A stretch of DNA of 30,588 nucleotides from Spirogloea muscicola (lineage: Eukaryota; Streptophyta; Zygnematophyceae; Spirogloeales; Spirogloeaceae), in contig WELB01000254.1 of NCBI GenBank assembly GCA_009602725.1, positions 26,575-57,162 of the forward strand, written 5' to 3'. Both the position numbers and the translations under genes were made by a program. The notes beneath the pieces are model-generated. The model worked only from the letters and a program-made list of their open reading frames with translations, was not told where the DNA came from and made no database searches. Positions 1 through 9,075 of this stretch are shown piece by piece. Positions within the stretch are counted from its first letter, which is position 1. Each line of letters opens with the position of its first letter.

Positions 1-104
1 CGCTGACTGCCCCCGGTCGTTGCCCCCCCCCCCAACCCCCCCCCCCCCGCCGTGTTTGGATTTAGTTCTCTGACGTATTTTTGCTTTTGCTGGTAGAAGC
101 GAGA

Positions 105-235
105 AGTGGCTCTCCCAATGCGGGCAAGGGCTGTGAAAAGCCAGCCCGAAAAGAATCGACGAAGGTTCGAAGGGGCCGAGTAGTAGAAGCCATGTCAAAG
201 TAGTATCAAAGAGTGGAAAGTAATCAAGAGACAAA
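105..235 (-). mobile_element. LINE 3' tail fragment with hairpin
   Basis: The stretch holds GGGCTGTGAAAAGCCAGCCC (128-147), the variant of the 3' untranslated hairpin that recurs across the window, followed by the usual AAGAA...CGAAGGTTCGAAGG flank. No coding sequence is attached. The orientation of the flanks puts the parent element on the minus strand. Bases 1-104 hold only a C-rich run and no recognisable feature. Confidence 0.55.
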
Positions 236-274
236 GGTTTGATCATAAAATATCAGGAATAAAGGTGAACTAGA

Positions 275-470
275 CTAGGAGGTCCAGTGAAGAAGTTGGA
301 AAAGAGCAAGCAGCGCGCCAAAATGCATTGAATATTGTGTTTCTCACGGCATGGCTTTGTTTCCCGTCGGTGGCCGATATGATGTCGGTCTGAACAGGCA
401 TGTGAGGAGGCTGCCAGGCATGTGAGGTGGCTGCCCACAAGGACATTTGAGGCACGTCATCTTGCGGGAA
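275..470 (+). repeat. DNMT-bearing unit copy 1, left part
   Basis: This stretch is similar to 7840-8010: both contain AAAAGAGCAAGCAGCGC followed further on by GCATGTGAGGTGGCTGCCCAC. In copy 1 the similarity stops at a LINE insertion (471-1469) and resumes at 1479, so the two halves were once continuous. No coding potential was recognised. It is the presumed leading part of the repeat unit whose later part carries methyltransferase sequence. Confidence 0.6.
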
Positions 471-1469
471 GAAAGAAGAAAGTGCTCGCCCAATGAGGAT
501 AGGGGCTGGAAAGGCCAGCTCAAAAAAGAATGAAGAAACTACGGTAAGAAAGCGCGGCCAGATTGACTGGTGGCTGGGAAAGGCCAGCCCAAGAGAAGAA
601 GAGCTCGCCCATAGAGAGCTCGCCCATAGAGAAGAGGGGCTGGCAAAGCCAACCCAAAAAGAATTGACAATGTCCAAAGTCAAAGAGAAAAGTGCCGAAA
701 AAGGACTACACTACAAAGCGCGAGACGGTGCAGAGGGAGATGCAGATGGATGCTCAGTATCCACGTATGAGCAACAGCAGATCAGAGTAACTCGAAGCAG
801 GAAAAGCGGCACTCTGCCGAGACCCGGAAGCAGCAGCCATAGCACGGCCAGCGCACGCGTGGGCCGCATGAGCCAAAGAGCGCTGTAGCGAGACCGCCAG
901 CATCATCCGAAAGACCTGCGCGAGGGAGCCGGCAGCATTGAAGCCTGGCAAACCGGCCGCCGCTCATTGGCCTTCCGGCCAAGCCGCTGGAGGAGATCCA
1001 ACCAGCCACTGCCGAAGGCCCCGTGTACGTCAATGGCCAGTGCCGCGAAGGCATCGCCTGGAGGGTGGTCAGAGTACTTGCGCTCCTTAGTCCGAGCCGC
1101 CAAAGCGACCGCGTGCCCGACGAGCGTCGCCGACTTCGGGGGGTTGGCCGAATCAACGCAATCTGCAGTCACCACATCAGCGATGATACGCGGATCTCCT
1201 CCGGGCGGGATGGCAACGAGGTCCGCGCGGCGTGTGTGAAGCTGTCCGTCAGCGCCTCGCAGGATGGGCATGATCGTCGAGTTCTCCACTGCCACCTTGT
1301 AGCCGGCCTCCAGAAACACACCCTGCATGGCCTCTCGCAGGAGGTCGTGAAAACCTGTCCGCTTGCCCCCGTGAGCGCAGCGGAGCATGTGGGCCGCCAG
1401 CGCCGCAGGGTCATCGTGGCGGGCACCGCACTCGCACTGTTGGACCCCGACGAGGCTGAAGAAATGGGG
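471..1469 (-). mobile_element. 5'-truncated RLE-type LINE (family C) with target duplication
   Basis: A minus-strand LINE 3' end of about 1.0 kb. It comprises the last 240 or so codons (to the stop at 754-756) and a 3' untranslated region of about 280 bp with three hairpin copies (about 503-519, 572-589 and 636-655). It is bounded by TTGCGGGAA (462-470) and TCGCGGGAA (1470-1478), a near-perfect 9-bp target duplication. The uninterrupted sequence is represented by the homologous unit near 8000-8060, which supports insertion. The 3' untranslated region matches 16045-16200 on the other strand. Dead: 5'-truncated and frameshifted. Confidence 0.8.
754..1469 (-). pseudogene. LINE family C endonuclease C-terminus (broken)
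   Basis: The frame read leftward from about 1470 encodes a Cys-His knuckle (QCECG then H-x3-C) and an RLE core: RADLVAIPPGG...ADVVTAD, then KERKYSDHP and LAIDVHGAFG. The same order occurs at residues 1071-1210 of the intact LINE at 23413-27312. The frame shifts near 945, and the second frame runs through AAGSLAQVFRM to the terminal LLLIRGY and a TGA stop. The first intact methionine (1481) lies in flanking DNA, so no start belongs to the element. The family role is target cleavage for reverse transcription; this copy cannot make a full protein. Confidence 0.8.
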
Positions 1470-1478
1470 TCGCGGGAA

Positions 1479-1880
1479 CACGGTACCTCCAGCTCAGATG
1501 CGGACAGGATGAGCCGTGATGTGGCATTGGCGCGCAAGCTCTCTCCAGCCACCCGCAGCACTCAAAAAAAGGTCATAAGAGACCGATAAGCCCTAAAGCC
1601 CGCTTTCGTGTGTATGACCCAGCTTGACGAGTGGTGGCGGGTACTGGCCAGGCTAGCGGCGGGTATTGTAGGTAGTGGGGGTTTTTGTAGGTCCCAAACT
1701 ACGCTGGCCTTCGGGATCAAGGGTGGAGGGGGGAGCCAATCGGGCCCGCTCCAACAAGCTCTTTAACTCTTTCGACCGAGGATAGGCGAGCGGAGGGCTG
1801 AGACCGAGCAGTTCTATCTGTGCAGAGGAGGCAGGGTCTGCATCCACCATCACTGTCGCAACGTCAGCGTTGACCTCCAC
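1479..1880 (+). repeat. DNMT-bearing unit copy 1, middle part
   Basis: The order of matches to copy 2 is kept. 1479-1612 matches 8040-8173 (ACCTCCAGCTCAG..., GATGTGGCAT). 1612-1830 matches 8870-9060 (TTGACGAGTG, GGCGGGTAC, GGGATCAAGGGTGGAGG). 1838-1880 matches 10336-10375 (CAACGTCAGCGTTG). This colinearity ties the methyltransferase remnant at 1932-2566 to the repeat unit. No open frame here has recognisable content. Confidence 0.65.
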
Positions 1881-1931
1881 TGCAGGTCACGAACACGTGG
1901 GAGTGAAGAGATTGGGATTACTTTTGACGGA

Positions 1932-2610
1932 ATGAAGTGTTCATTACCCTCGGACGGCATTATTTTAGTGGAGGTTTTTGTTTGTACGACCAACGGGCTC
2001 AAAGCTGCGATTCAGAGCCACGTAAAAGTAGCCCGATACTTTTATTTCAATAATACAGAAGCTCGCGAGGCTGCGCAACATCCCCTCGACATCCTGCTCA
2101 AGCAGTACCCCACTCTCGTCAAACCTTCTACTTTTACGCAGTGGGACATGGTGCTCCAGCAGGACGTTTGGGAAAGCAGCACGTTCAAGATCCTTACGCA
2201 ATCCACCACCAGTGGACCTAATTGTGGCCGATTTCCCTGGTCAGGGTTTCAGCCCCAAGGGTTATGGTAGAGGATCCCGACACCGCGCTATTGAAGCCAA
2301 TAATGAAAGGTATGCACGCGGTGCGTGCAAAGCAGACAAGGCCAGTGAGGTACATCGAAAATGTGGAACCTCGAGAAACTCATCCCAAAGCCAGCTTTGA
2401 TATCACGACAGTATGCGACATCTTGGGACCATATACCAAGCACGATGCAGCATATCTTGGTTCTTTGGCGAACCGCAACAGGGTACACTGGACAACTTTG
2501 GCCCCTCCCAAGATGCTGCAGCTCTGTATCGATCGTCAACAGCACCCTTCAAATCTATCTGCCTAAATGGCCTAAGATCAAATCTATCCGCCAAGCTGCG
2601 AGGCCGCTAG
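1932..2610 (+). pseudogene. C5 cytosine DNA methyltransferase remnant, copy 1
   Basis: Three frames together recall a C5-MTase. Frame 1 (1932-2200) carries a degraded AdoMet-binding region (VEVFVCTTNGLKAA, then HVKVARYFYFNN). Frame 2 (2212 on) carries motif IV as VADFPGQGFSP. Frame 3 (2222-2566) carries motif VI (RYIENVEPRE, ENV codons 2357-2365) and a motif VIII-like LANRNRVHW. The catalytic PCQ cysteine is replaced by glycine (GGT, 2239-2241). Frameshifts and the lost cysteine make it a pseudogene. In living relatives the enzyme methylates cytosine in DNA. Subfamily (DNMT3/DRM-like or other) cannot be settled by eye. No retroelement reverse transcriptase is visible next to it. Confidence 0.75.
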
Positions 2611-2679
2611 CCTCGTGCCCCGCTTGCAACGAGGCCACTATTCTCGTACCGCGCGTGCACTCGAAGTCGTCGTATCACC

Positions 2680-2820
2680 TTTGTCAGGCCCGCTCATCCA
2701 GCGGGGAATGTTGGGGCGACCTCGAGACACTCTTCAAGGTGTCCTTTTGTCTTTGGGCTTGCCTTTCACAGCCATCGCCCCCTTCCAGGAAGCACTTCCT
2801 TCCCAAGGTTAGGGCTGGCA
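2680..2820 (+). mobile_element. LINE 3' tail fragment
   Basis: It reads CTTTGGGCTTGCCTTTCACAGCCATCGCCC followed by CCTTCCAGGAAGCACTTCCTT. The first part (2757-2788) is the hairpin and the second is the downstream tail seen at 11545-11575 and 28280-28310. It abuts the end of the methyltransferase remnant, so it may mark the insertion that ended copy 1. Confidence 0.55.
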
Positions 2821-2829
2821 CGTGACGCG

Positions 2830-3205
2830 TTGTAAGTAGTGGGCTGAGACCGGACTGGGGAGTTGGGTCCAGTGAGGCCCAGAGATAGGGGCGCAGTTCT
2901 GGTGCTGCCCGCCGCAGTTGTCGTCGTTGCTCGCTGCCGGCTCGCAGCCCTGCTACTACTTGCCGTCGCAGCCCATAGTGCGTTTGCTATTGGCTCTGTG
3001 ACCAGCCGTCTTTGTGCCCCTGTGGCAACAGTTGCTGGCTCGCGCCCAGGAGGTGGAGTCGCTGCCTGACGAGGCCAACACAGGGCAAGACTTCCGCTGC
3101 ACTGTGTGCTGTATGCGCTGAGTGCTCCAAGAGCTTCACCTTCAAAGGGGATTGCTGCTGAAAATCGTGCTGCCAGGCTTTGACCCCATCGCTATGTGTA
3201 CAGGG
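2830..3205 (-). repeat. Partial copy of the TGT...ACA element
   Basis: The part around 2990-3130 is similar to 18230-18360: CGCGCCCAGGAGGTGGAG, then CACAGGGCAAGACTTCCGCTG. The termini of the element are not recognisable here. A peptide remnant (TGQDFRC, then CxxC in neighbouring frames) is the same cysteine-containing stretch found in the other two copies. The strand follows the orientation assigned to 17740-18450. Confidence 0.5.
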
Positions 3206-3309
3206 GTTGGGTCGATTCTGGAAGTAGTGCAAAGAGTGCAGCTACACATAAAGAAGCTACAGGCTAGGGAGGGCTAAATTAATCAGGGCACAGGTGAGCC
3301 CTGAATCGC

Positions 3310-3440
3310 CCTGGGTTTGGGAGTTTGGGAGATGGAGGACCGCCACGGAAGCCAGCGACCTGGCTTCGTCGACGCCCAGAACGCTGAAGAAGGGCTAAAG
3401 CCTGCGAGCGCTGCAGGCTCTATGAGAACCTCATTTGTAC
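3310..3440 (-). mobile_element. LINE family B C-terminal fragment
   Basis: Read leftward, the frame gives ALAGFSPSSAFWASTKPGRW, and the DNA matches 29320-29410 (GCCACGGAAGCC, GCCTGCGAGCGC). The terminal RGY-stop is degraded. Only about 40 codons remain. The flanking stretches 3206-3309 and 3441-3589 show nothing further. Confidence 0.5.
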
Positions 3441-3589
3441 GACGCGACTGACGACTGTGTAATGCTAGTGTGAGCCAAACTGCCCTCCCAACTACAGCGG
3501 TGCACATTGACTCGTTAAGCCACACGCTGCAGGAGGGAAGAGCTGCTTCAGCTGTCGTAAACAAACCCTTTGTCAGCAGCGTCAAACCA

Positions 3590-4045
3590 GGCGATGCTGG
3601 AAGTTACTCAATATGTTTTGCATTCCTCAAGTCATGATGATTGTGCCCATCTTCCAGGGCTTGCAACACATCATCTGATGCAATCAGCAACTAGCAAACC
3701 AGCAGCTAGCTTGTGAAGGATACATAAACCCAAAATACTTTGCACTGCAATCAACGATCACGTTTTGCTAATATGGGTGAGAGTAGAATATCCACTTAAT
3801 TGCTCTTAGAATTCATAATTGTCACATAAAATTTCCAACTGTCTCAGCACTGTGAAAGATTTATGTTGGAAAGTCCTCAGCACATGACAACGTATTAACA
3901 GATTATACGTAGAATAAGCACACAACATCTCAATGTCAAGGATGTGAAGTGATGGCGCAATATGTTGATATCAAACTTGTGAGATAAGTTGTCCAAACGA
4001 ATGCTGAGCAAAGCTAGCACTTGTCACCAGGAAGCCAATAGGATG
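3590..4045. repeat. Downstream flank shared with the neprosin pseudogene
   Basis: This AT-richer stretch downstream of neprosin gene 1 aligns in order with 13170-13680. Shared words include GGGCTTGCAACA, GCAATCAGCAACT, AATGTCAAGGATG, TGCTGAGCAAAGCTAGCA and GTCACCAGGAAGCCAA. It is therefore part of a segmental duplication that took the 3' half of the gene and its downstream DNA. No gene is visible in it. Confidence 0.65.
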
Positions 4046-4250
4046 CATGGGAAGTGTTCGCGTTCAAGCAGAGAGAGAGGAGCGCGGTGCACATGAAATA
4101 AAAAGGTGACACTTGTAGCCTATACACGTTTGTCTGAAATATCCACGCAAAAACTAGTGCAAAACGTGGTGCTACATGTGAAACGCAGGCTTATGCTAAG
4201 GTGGCTTAGGCACCAGAGTGTGTGCTAACATCTTTGTTACACCACTTTCC
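4046..4250 (-). mobile_element. LINE family B 3' untranslated remnant
   Basis: It contains AGAGAGAGAGGAGCGCGGTGCACATGAAAT and later TTATGCTAAGGTGGC, the same order as at 29130-29250. It has no coding part. It sits immediately beyond the stop of neprosin gene 1, where a polyadenylation region would be expected, so it may contribute 3' processing sequence; that is inference. Confidence 0.45.
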
Positions 4251-4270
4251 TGTTGGAAGAGTAGGAACCT

Positions 4271-6967
4271 CTAGGGGCAAATGGAACTATATCCAATGCC
4301 GCCAAAGTAGAAGTAAGACTCCCAGTTGCCAGGGTTGGAGCCCACCGAAATGCTATAACAGTTGCTATTGGTGACAATGCTTGCCAGCTGGTTGTTGGTG
4401 TCGTAAAGCGCGTTCTGAGGAGTCACGTACTGCAAGTTGCGAACGTAAGCAGCGTAACTGAAACCCTTTGATGCATACCATCCTGACCCCATGTAAGTAC
4501 CGGTGTGCCTGCCATTGTGCTCAGCGTTCACAATCTCGCCACCCCATTGTACAATGTTTGCATGGCTGTTTAGGCGGTTGAAGAGCCAATACGGCCAATA
4601 ACCCACCCACTGGCCCTGGTACTGAAGCCACCAGTGCTTACTACCAGGGTCCTGCACGTCGAAATGACTCACTTCAATCAAACTGAAGCCATCCACAGGG
4701 CAGCCCTTTCAGAAGTCTGAAGTTGGCTGCGACGTAACACAGACCACTTGTAGCAAGCCTAGAGGCCCGAAGCTACCCGAATTCAGCAGCAAGACATGGG
4801 ACATTGATTCGTACCTTGAAGACTAGTACAGAGTACTCGTACTGGGTACCTGCCCAGGTCGACACAGGTGAGACTTTGCCACCAAGATACACGGCGTTGT
4901 TTGTGTGGATGAAGCCGCTGCAGTCCAGGTTGTAGCAGCCAGTGGTCTTGTAGGCATCCCTCTGCGCAAGCATTGCAGCAGAAGTAAGCTCTAAGCTGGG
5001 TAGAGAAGCTCAAGCTGCAGCCCACAATCACAGCACGAGTGCATTTCTGCAGTTGCCGTGCATACAAATTTGTGATCTCATCTGACATCACTAAGCTGGT
5101 GACTGCTCTTTGGTGGTGATAAGGGCAGAGGGTTGGACGACTTACAGTCCAATAAATGAAGAGACGAGAATTTTGATCTCCATACTTGTTGGGGTAGAGC
5201 TGCAATGATGCAAGAAAGTGTCAGCCCTCTCAAGCACTGGCGCGCATGTCGGTTCCACGCTCTTCTCGAGCCAAAGACACAGAGGGATTCAGGACAGAGT
5301 GTTGTCTGCAAAGGAGAGAGGACTGACCTGATGTCCAACTTCAATGGTGTTCAGGTCTCCGGCACCGTATGACCCGGCAACAAGCCAAGTCTGTGTCAAG
5401 CTGAACTCGTCACCATATTGGACATAAGGATTCCAGATATTGTAAGTGGCCTTGGAGCCATATATGGGGGATGAGCCAGACCTGGGGAACTGTGTGACTG
5501 CATACTGCTCATCATGAACAGAGCACAGGATCCAATGTCAGAGAGTAACCACGCATACTTGAGCTTTTCCATGTCCTTTACTTTGTGTAGATACCCGATT
5601 GAGGTGTATCACGCCCTCAACGTGTCAGGTCACTTAAAACCATTTAAGCGTTATCGGATGACAGTACACTGACCTCATGCCCGGCAACGGAAGGTTTCTC
5701 CACGACATTTCTGTTGGTTTTGACGCTTCCATCGCCAGAATCCATGTCCTCAGCAGTCAGGTTGTGACGTTTTGGCACAAATCGGCCCCCACTGCCACCC
5801 TGAGACTCCGGTGCTGATTGTGAGGCGCCTGGATGCTTGGCCATGTATTGTGCCAATGAACCTGCTCGCATCATCTCCTCGACTGCAGATGGAAACCACA
5901 CAAATCCTTTCAGGTCCACGACAGATCAGAAGGGGCCTCAGCATGGATTCACAGACATGCTTTGGAGGACTGGCCTTGCCGACACAGTCAAGAGACTGTT
6001 ATGAGGCCCATCATCAATAGCTTGTCTTCAGTAGTGTGCCTTACGCGTGATTCGGCGCACAGGGACAGTGCCAGCAGGACAGATGCCCCAGCTTTGGAGT
6101 GTATGGTTGGCTTTTTGACTCGTCTTGAGGAGATTGGACACGGTGGGGCCTTGCATCTGCACCACGACCAAGCAATGACTATGTATGAGGGATTTGCTGT
6201 GTCATCCCAATAGCAGCAGAAAGTGGCCTTGGTCAATAGGGGCCTTGGGTTACACAGTTGCAACTGTTACAACTTCTTCTTCTTCCAAAAACGAGGGCAA
6301 CACCGACATACTTGTACTTGATGTCCCTTTGCATGTGCAGTCTGCATGCTCATCTGGTCCTCGACCTTCACGCAGTCGATTGTGTCTCCATCCTTCGTCT
6401 AAGATGGATGCCAGGATCATCAGGGACTCATCGCGGGATTTGAAAGAATGTGCATGGCAACACATATTGTGAGTGCTAAAAGCGGCCAGCAGGGCTCCTT
6501 TGAGAGCTTCTCCTTTGAGATAGCTCGACCTCTGAGATAGACGGTGCAATGTGTGCCCAGTGCAGACCAGCGCACTCAAGAGTGATGCTTACCTTGATTG
6601 TCGTCACGGCAGGGCGCTTGTGCTGAGCCATGTGCTTCATCATCTTTGCAATCTCCTTGTTGCCTGCAAACACCACGGACGCCATTCCAAGGTCAGCAAG
6701 TCGAGCCTCCACCACTCAAGCACTTGAGCCCCATGATGCCCCGACAGTCTCATGCCAGCAAGCGGCAGCGGCAGAAGCACGACGCACAGCAGCGTCCTCT
6801 TGCAGCATGACACTGCGTGCGCCGGCAAAGCTCGTGCGCCGAGGAGTGTGACTGGGAAAACGAGTCGGCTTCTCACTTGGCCGCGCGGCAGCGGCACCGT
6901 GGAGGCAGCTAGCTTGCAGCGCGAGCAGGGCCAGGAGGAGCAGCGCCGCAAGGCGGAGGCGCCCCAT
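4271..6967 (-). CDS. Neprosin-domain secreted peptidase, complete nine-exon gene
   Basis: Exons (minus): 6967-6877, 6663-6593, 6398-6312, 6156-6045, 5882-5674, 5504-5328, 5199-5146, 4961-4815, 4651-4271. All introns are GT-AG, phases agree, and the total is 442 residues. Residues 1-24 are a signal peptide (MGRLRLAALLLLALLALQ). The activation (DUF4409-like) region has RPAVTTIK (47-54), DGDTIDCV (57-64) and CPAGTVPVRR (109-118). The neprosin domain (DUF239) runs from about 190, with FSLTQTW, TIEVG (E245), TGCYNLDCSGF (274-284), WWLQY and WGGE (E355). The E245-E355 spacing of 110 fits the two catalytic glutamates I recall for Nepenthes neprosin (E188, E297), a proline-directed glutamic peptidase. 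Most plant homologues have no known substrate. Expected to be secreted or vacuolar. The start is supported by the signal peptide and by the matching exon at 30464. Confidence 0.9.
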
Positions 6968-7370
6968 CGTGGTCTTGCCGGGGAGGGCTGGCGGAGGGCC
7001 GCCGGGAGGGGTGGGCAGCTAGCCGGCTTGAGGGCAGCTGCGGGTGGTGGAGAAGGTGATTCTCCCAGAGGTGGAGGAAGGCCGGGCACCTCGGGTGCGC
7101 GGGGGGAGCTCCGGGGGATCTGGGGCGAGGGGAAAGCTGGCTGAGCTTTTCAAGGGAAGCAGGGGGCTCGTGGAGGGTGGGGGGGGGGGGGGGTTCCTGG
7201 CCTGGTCCTCTCCTCCTGTCCGGGGAGAGTCCCCCAGCGCTACGCGGTGTCCTCGTCGCGCCCGGCAGGGTCGCGGGGTCAGCGCCGGCCCCCGCACGCC
7301 CTCCCCAGCCTCCGATCCTCGCCCGGGCGCACCCGCCCCCCTTTCCACCGCTTCCCCCGGTTCTCCACTG
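6968..7370 (-). promoter_or_regulatory. Promoter and leader of neprosin gene 1
   Basis: Read leftward, this GC-rich block aligns with 30165-30463 upstream of the right-edge gene. Shared words include GGGGAGGGCGT, GGGGCCGGC, GCCGGGCGCG, CCCGGAGCTCCCCCC, GCCCGGCC and the sequence just before ATG. Similarity stops at about 7370, where a plus-strand LINE 3' end begins. The CCAAT box and the CACGTG box of the other two promoter copies are therefore absent or replaced here. No TATA box is evident. A poly-C/G run lies at 7177-7194. Confidence 0.65.
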
Positions 7371-7376
7371 AAGTGC

Positions 7377-7550
7377 GCTGATCTGCGGCTGCTTAGCTGG
7401 GGTTACTGAGTGATTCGTAGCTGCTCTGTTTCTTTGAGTGCTTGTTTTTCTTAGCGCTTCCCCTGGGCCCCTTCTCGTACTATGTTGATTCTTTTTGGGG
7501 CTGGCTTTTCCAGCGCCCATCTTCAATGGGCGGCAACTTTCTTCTGTTTC
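7377..7550 (+). mobile_element. LINE family A 3' end
   Basis: Reads LRLLSWGY then TGA (7407-7409), matching the last codons of the intact LINE with one Arg-to-Trp change. The family A 3' untranslated region follows: TTAGCGCTTCCCCTGG, the hairpin near 7495-7515 and GGGCGGCAACTTTCT. Only the final 8 or so codons remain. It truncates the promoter block of neprosin gene 1. Confidence 0.75.
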
Positions 7551-7599
7551 CAGGCGGCACCACGGGTTGTGCGCGGATCACTAATCTTTGACCGGACCC

Positions 7600-7692
7600 C
7601 CTTGACTGTCGCTTTGACCGCCCCCCAGTTGACCGCTCCACAGTCAGCTTTGACCGCTGACCGCTCCCCCCCGGCTTTGACCGCCCCCCCAT
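7600..7692. repeat. Short tandem repeat around TTTGACCGC
   Basis: The words GCTTTGACCGC, GTTGACCGCTCC and GACCGCTCCCCCC alternate several times in about 90 bp. The unit length is irregular. Non-coding. The stretch 7693-7839 shows no feature. Confidence 0.6.
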
Positions 7693-7839
7693 GTCTGCAT
7701 TCAGCATTCCTGGACGTGTTCGTACTGGTACTTTCAGCGGGTGAAGCCCTGTGAAAGCAGAATCTGATAGCGAATTGATGGAGAGACGAGGCTGATAGAT
7801 CTTGACAACAAAGGAAGTGTATTCACGCACAATTAAAAA

Positions 7840-8173
7840 TGTAAGCAGAGGTGGAGTGAAGAGGTTGAAAAAGAGCAAGCAGCGCAAGGAAAAATTAATA
7901 ACAGATCTTTGACGATATCGCTTCGTACCCTGTCATGAGATATTCCGTCCGTGGCTGTAATGATGTCGATGTGACAAGGCATGTGAGGTGGCTGCCCACG
8001 TGGACAACTGTCAGTCTGCTGTGTAAAGGGCTCGCAAACACGATACCTCCAGCTCAGCTCCGGTCAGGTGATGTGGCATCGGCGCGCCAGCCCTATCCTG
8101 CCACTCGCAACGCCAACAAAATTCAAAGAGAAGCCGAAAGGCCTTATAGCCAGCTTCCATGGGTGTGACCCAC
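7840..8173 (+). repeat. DNMT-bearing unit copy 2, left part
   Basis: Aligns with 275-470 and 1479-1612 of copy 1 without the LINE that splits copy 1, so it shows the unbroken arrangement. It ends in CCCAC (8169-8173), the left target duplication of the next element. No coding sequence was recognised. Confidence 0.65.
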
Positions 8174-8869
8174 TGTCACGTTCGGACCTAAACAGGCAGG
8201 TTAGAGCCGATTGTGTCCTTATCGAATTGAGTGCTTGGGAGTTTATGGACAACCACCCGCCACGAGGAAGCACTCCGGCACAGCGGAAGACTTGCCCTGT
8301 GGTGCTGCCGCTACGCAGCAGCTCCACCCTTGGGCACCCGCTGCAGACTTACCTCCCGCGGAACGCCGCCAAGGTCTTTACATCAGAGCCGGCAACGAGC
8401 CGCGCGCGGCAGCGGTCTACAGCAGCAGACAGCAGCAGGGCTGCGCCTCTCTCAGAGCGGTCACTGAGTCCCCTGCCGGAGGTCGAGTCTCTCTCTTCTC
8501 GTGCAATAGCAAGTGCTCTTTCGTGCCACCCTTCCTCCAGGGTGTATGGGGGTCGCCCCAAGGCTCGCCCGCGAGGAGCGTGCCTGACGAGGGAACCATG
8601 AGCTGTCTCCAGCAGGCGCCATGGCGCCGAGCATGGCCGCGGCGGGCATGCCGCCAGGCATGGCCGCGGCTGCACATGCCGCCGGGGGCGTTCGGGCCCA
8701 CACATGCCGCCGAGCATGTCTGACTGAGCAAGACGGGAGCATGCCAGGCCACCCGGACGAACCCGGACGGAGTCACAACGGCACGAGTGCCCGGGCGGTT
8801 CGTCACGTCGAACGGGACGAACGGCCAAAAGAACATCATGGAAGCGCGCACAAACCAGGGAACGTTACA
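8174..8869 (+). mobile_element. 696-bp element with TGT...ACA termini and 5-bp duplication
   Basis: The element starts TGTCACGTTC and ends GAACGTTACA, a 10-bp inverted terminal repeat with one mismatch. It is flanked by CCCAC on both sides (8169-8173 and 8870-8874). It splits a region that is continuous in copy 1 (ATGACCCAGCTTGACG near 1612), so it is a bona fide insertion. It could be a solo LTR (TG...CA, 5-bp duplication) or a short non-autonomous DNA transposon. A GC-rich minisatellite built on GCCGCGGGCATGCCGCC lies at about 8622-8715. The opposite strand carries a frame with TGQVFRC...LPRGGWLS...QALN that is shared with the other copies. A related copy lies at 17740-18450 in the other orientation. 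Confidence 0.75.
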
Positions 8870-9075
8870 CCCACCTTGACGAGTGTTGGCGGGTACCAGC
8901 CAGGCTAGGGGCGGGTAATGGTAGGTAGGGGGGGAGTAAGTGGTCCAGGCTACACTGGCCTTTGGGATCAAGGGTGGAGGGGGAAGCCGAATGGGCCAGA
9001 GAGCTTGCCCCAACACGTTAATTCAAGCTCGCCACCGAGGATAAGCGAGCTGAGGGCTGGACCGAGCAATTCCAC
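8870..9075 (+). repeat. DNMT-bearing unit copy 2, middle part
   Basis: Aligns with 1612-1835: CTTGACGAGTG, GGCGGGTACC, GGGATCAAGGGTGGAGG, CCGAGGATAAGCGAGC and GACCGAGCA. It begins with the right copy of the CCCAC duplication. Similarity to copy 1 ends at about 9075 and resumes at 10336. Confidence 0.65.

Noticed and set aside
4271-4696. A stand-alone 141-codon neprosin-like protein starting at 4696
   Set aside because: The first 15 codons are intron sequence. A CAG acceptor before GACCCTGG at 4651 and the upstream exons show it is the last exon of a longer gene.
5146-5344. Separate small genes at the neprosin internal frames (for example 5078-5344 and 4783-5205)
   Set aside because: They read across intron-exon borders of the neprosin gene in wrong frames.
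6909-7526. 205-codon minus-strand Pro/Ala-rich frame over the gene 1 leader
   Set aside because: The region aligns with non-coding leader DNA of the paralogue, and the frame crosses a LINE 3' end at 7377.
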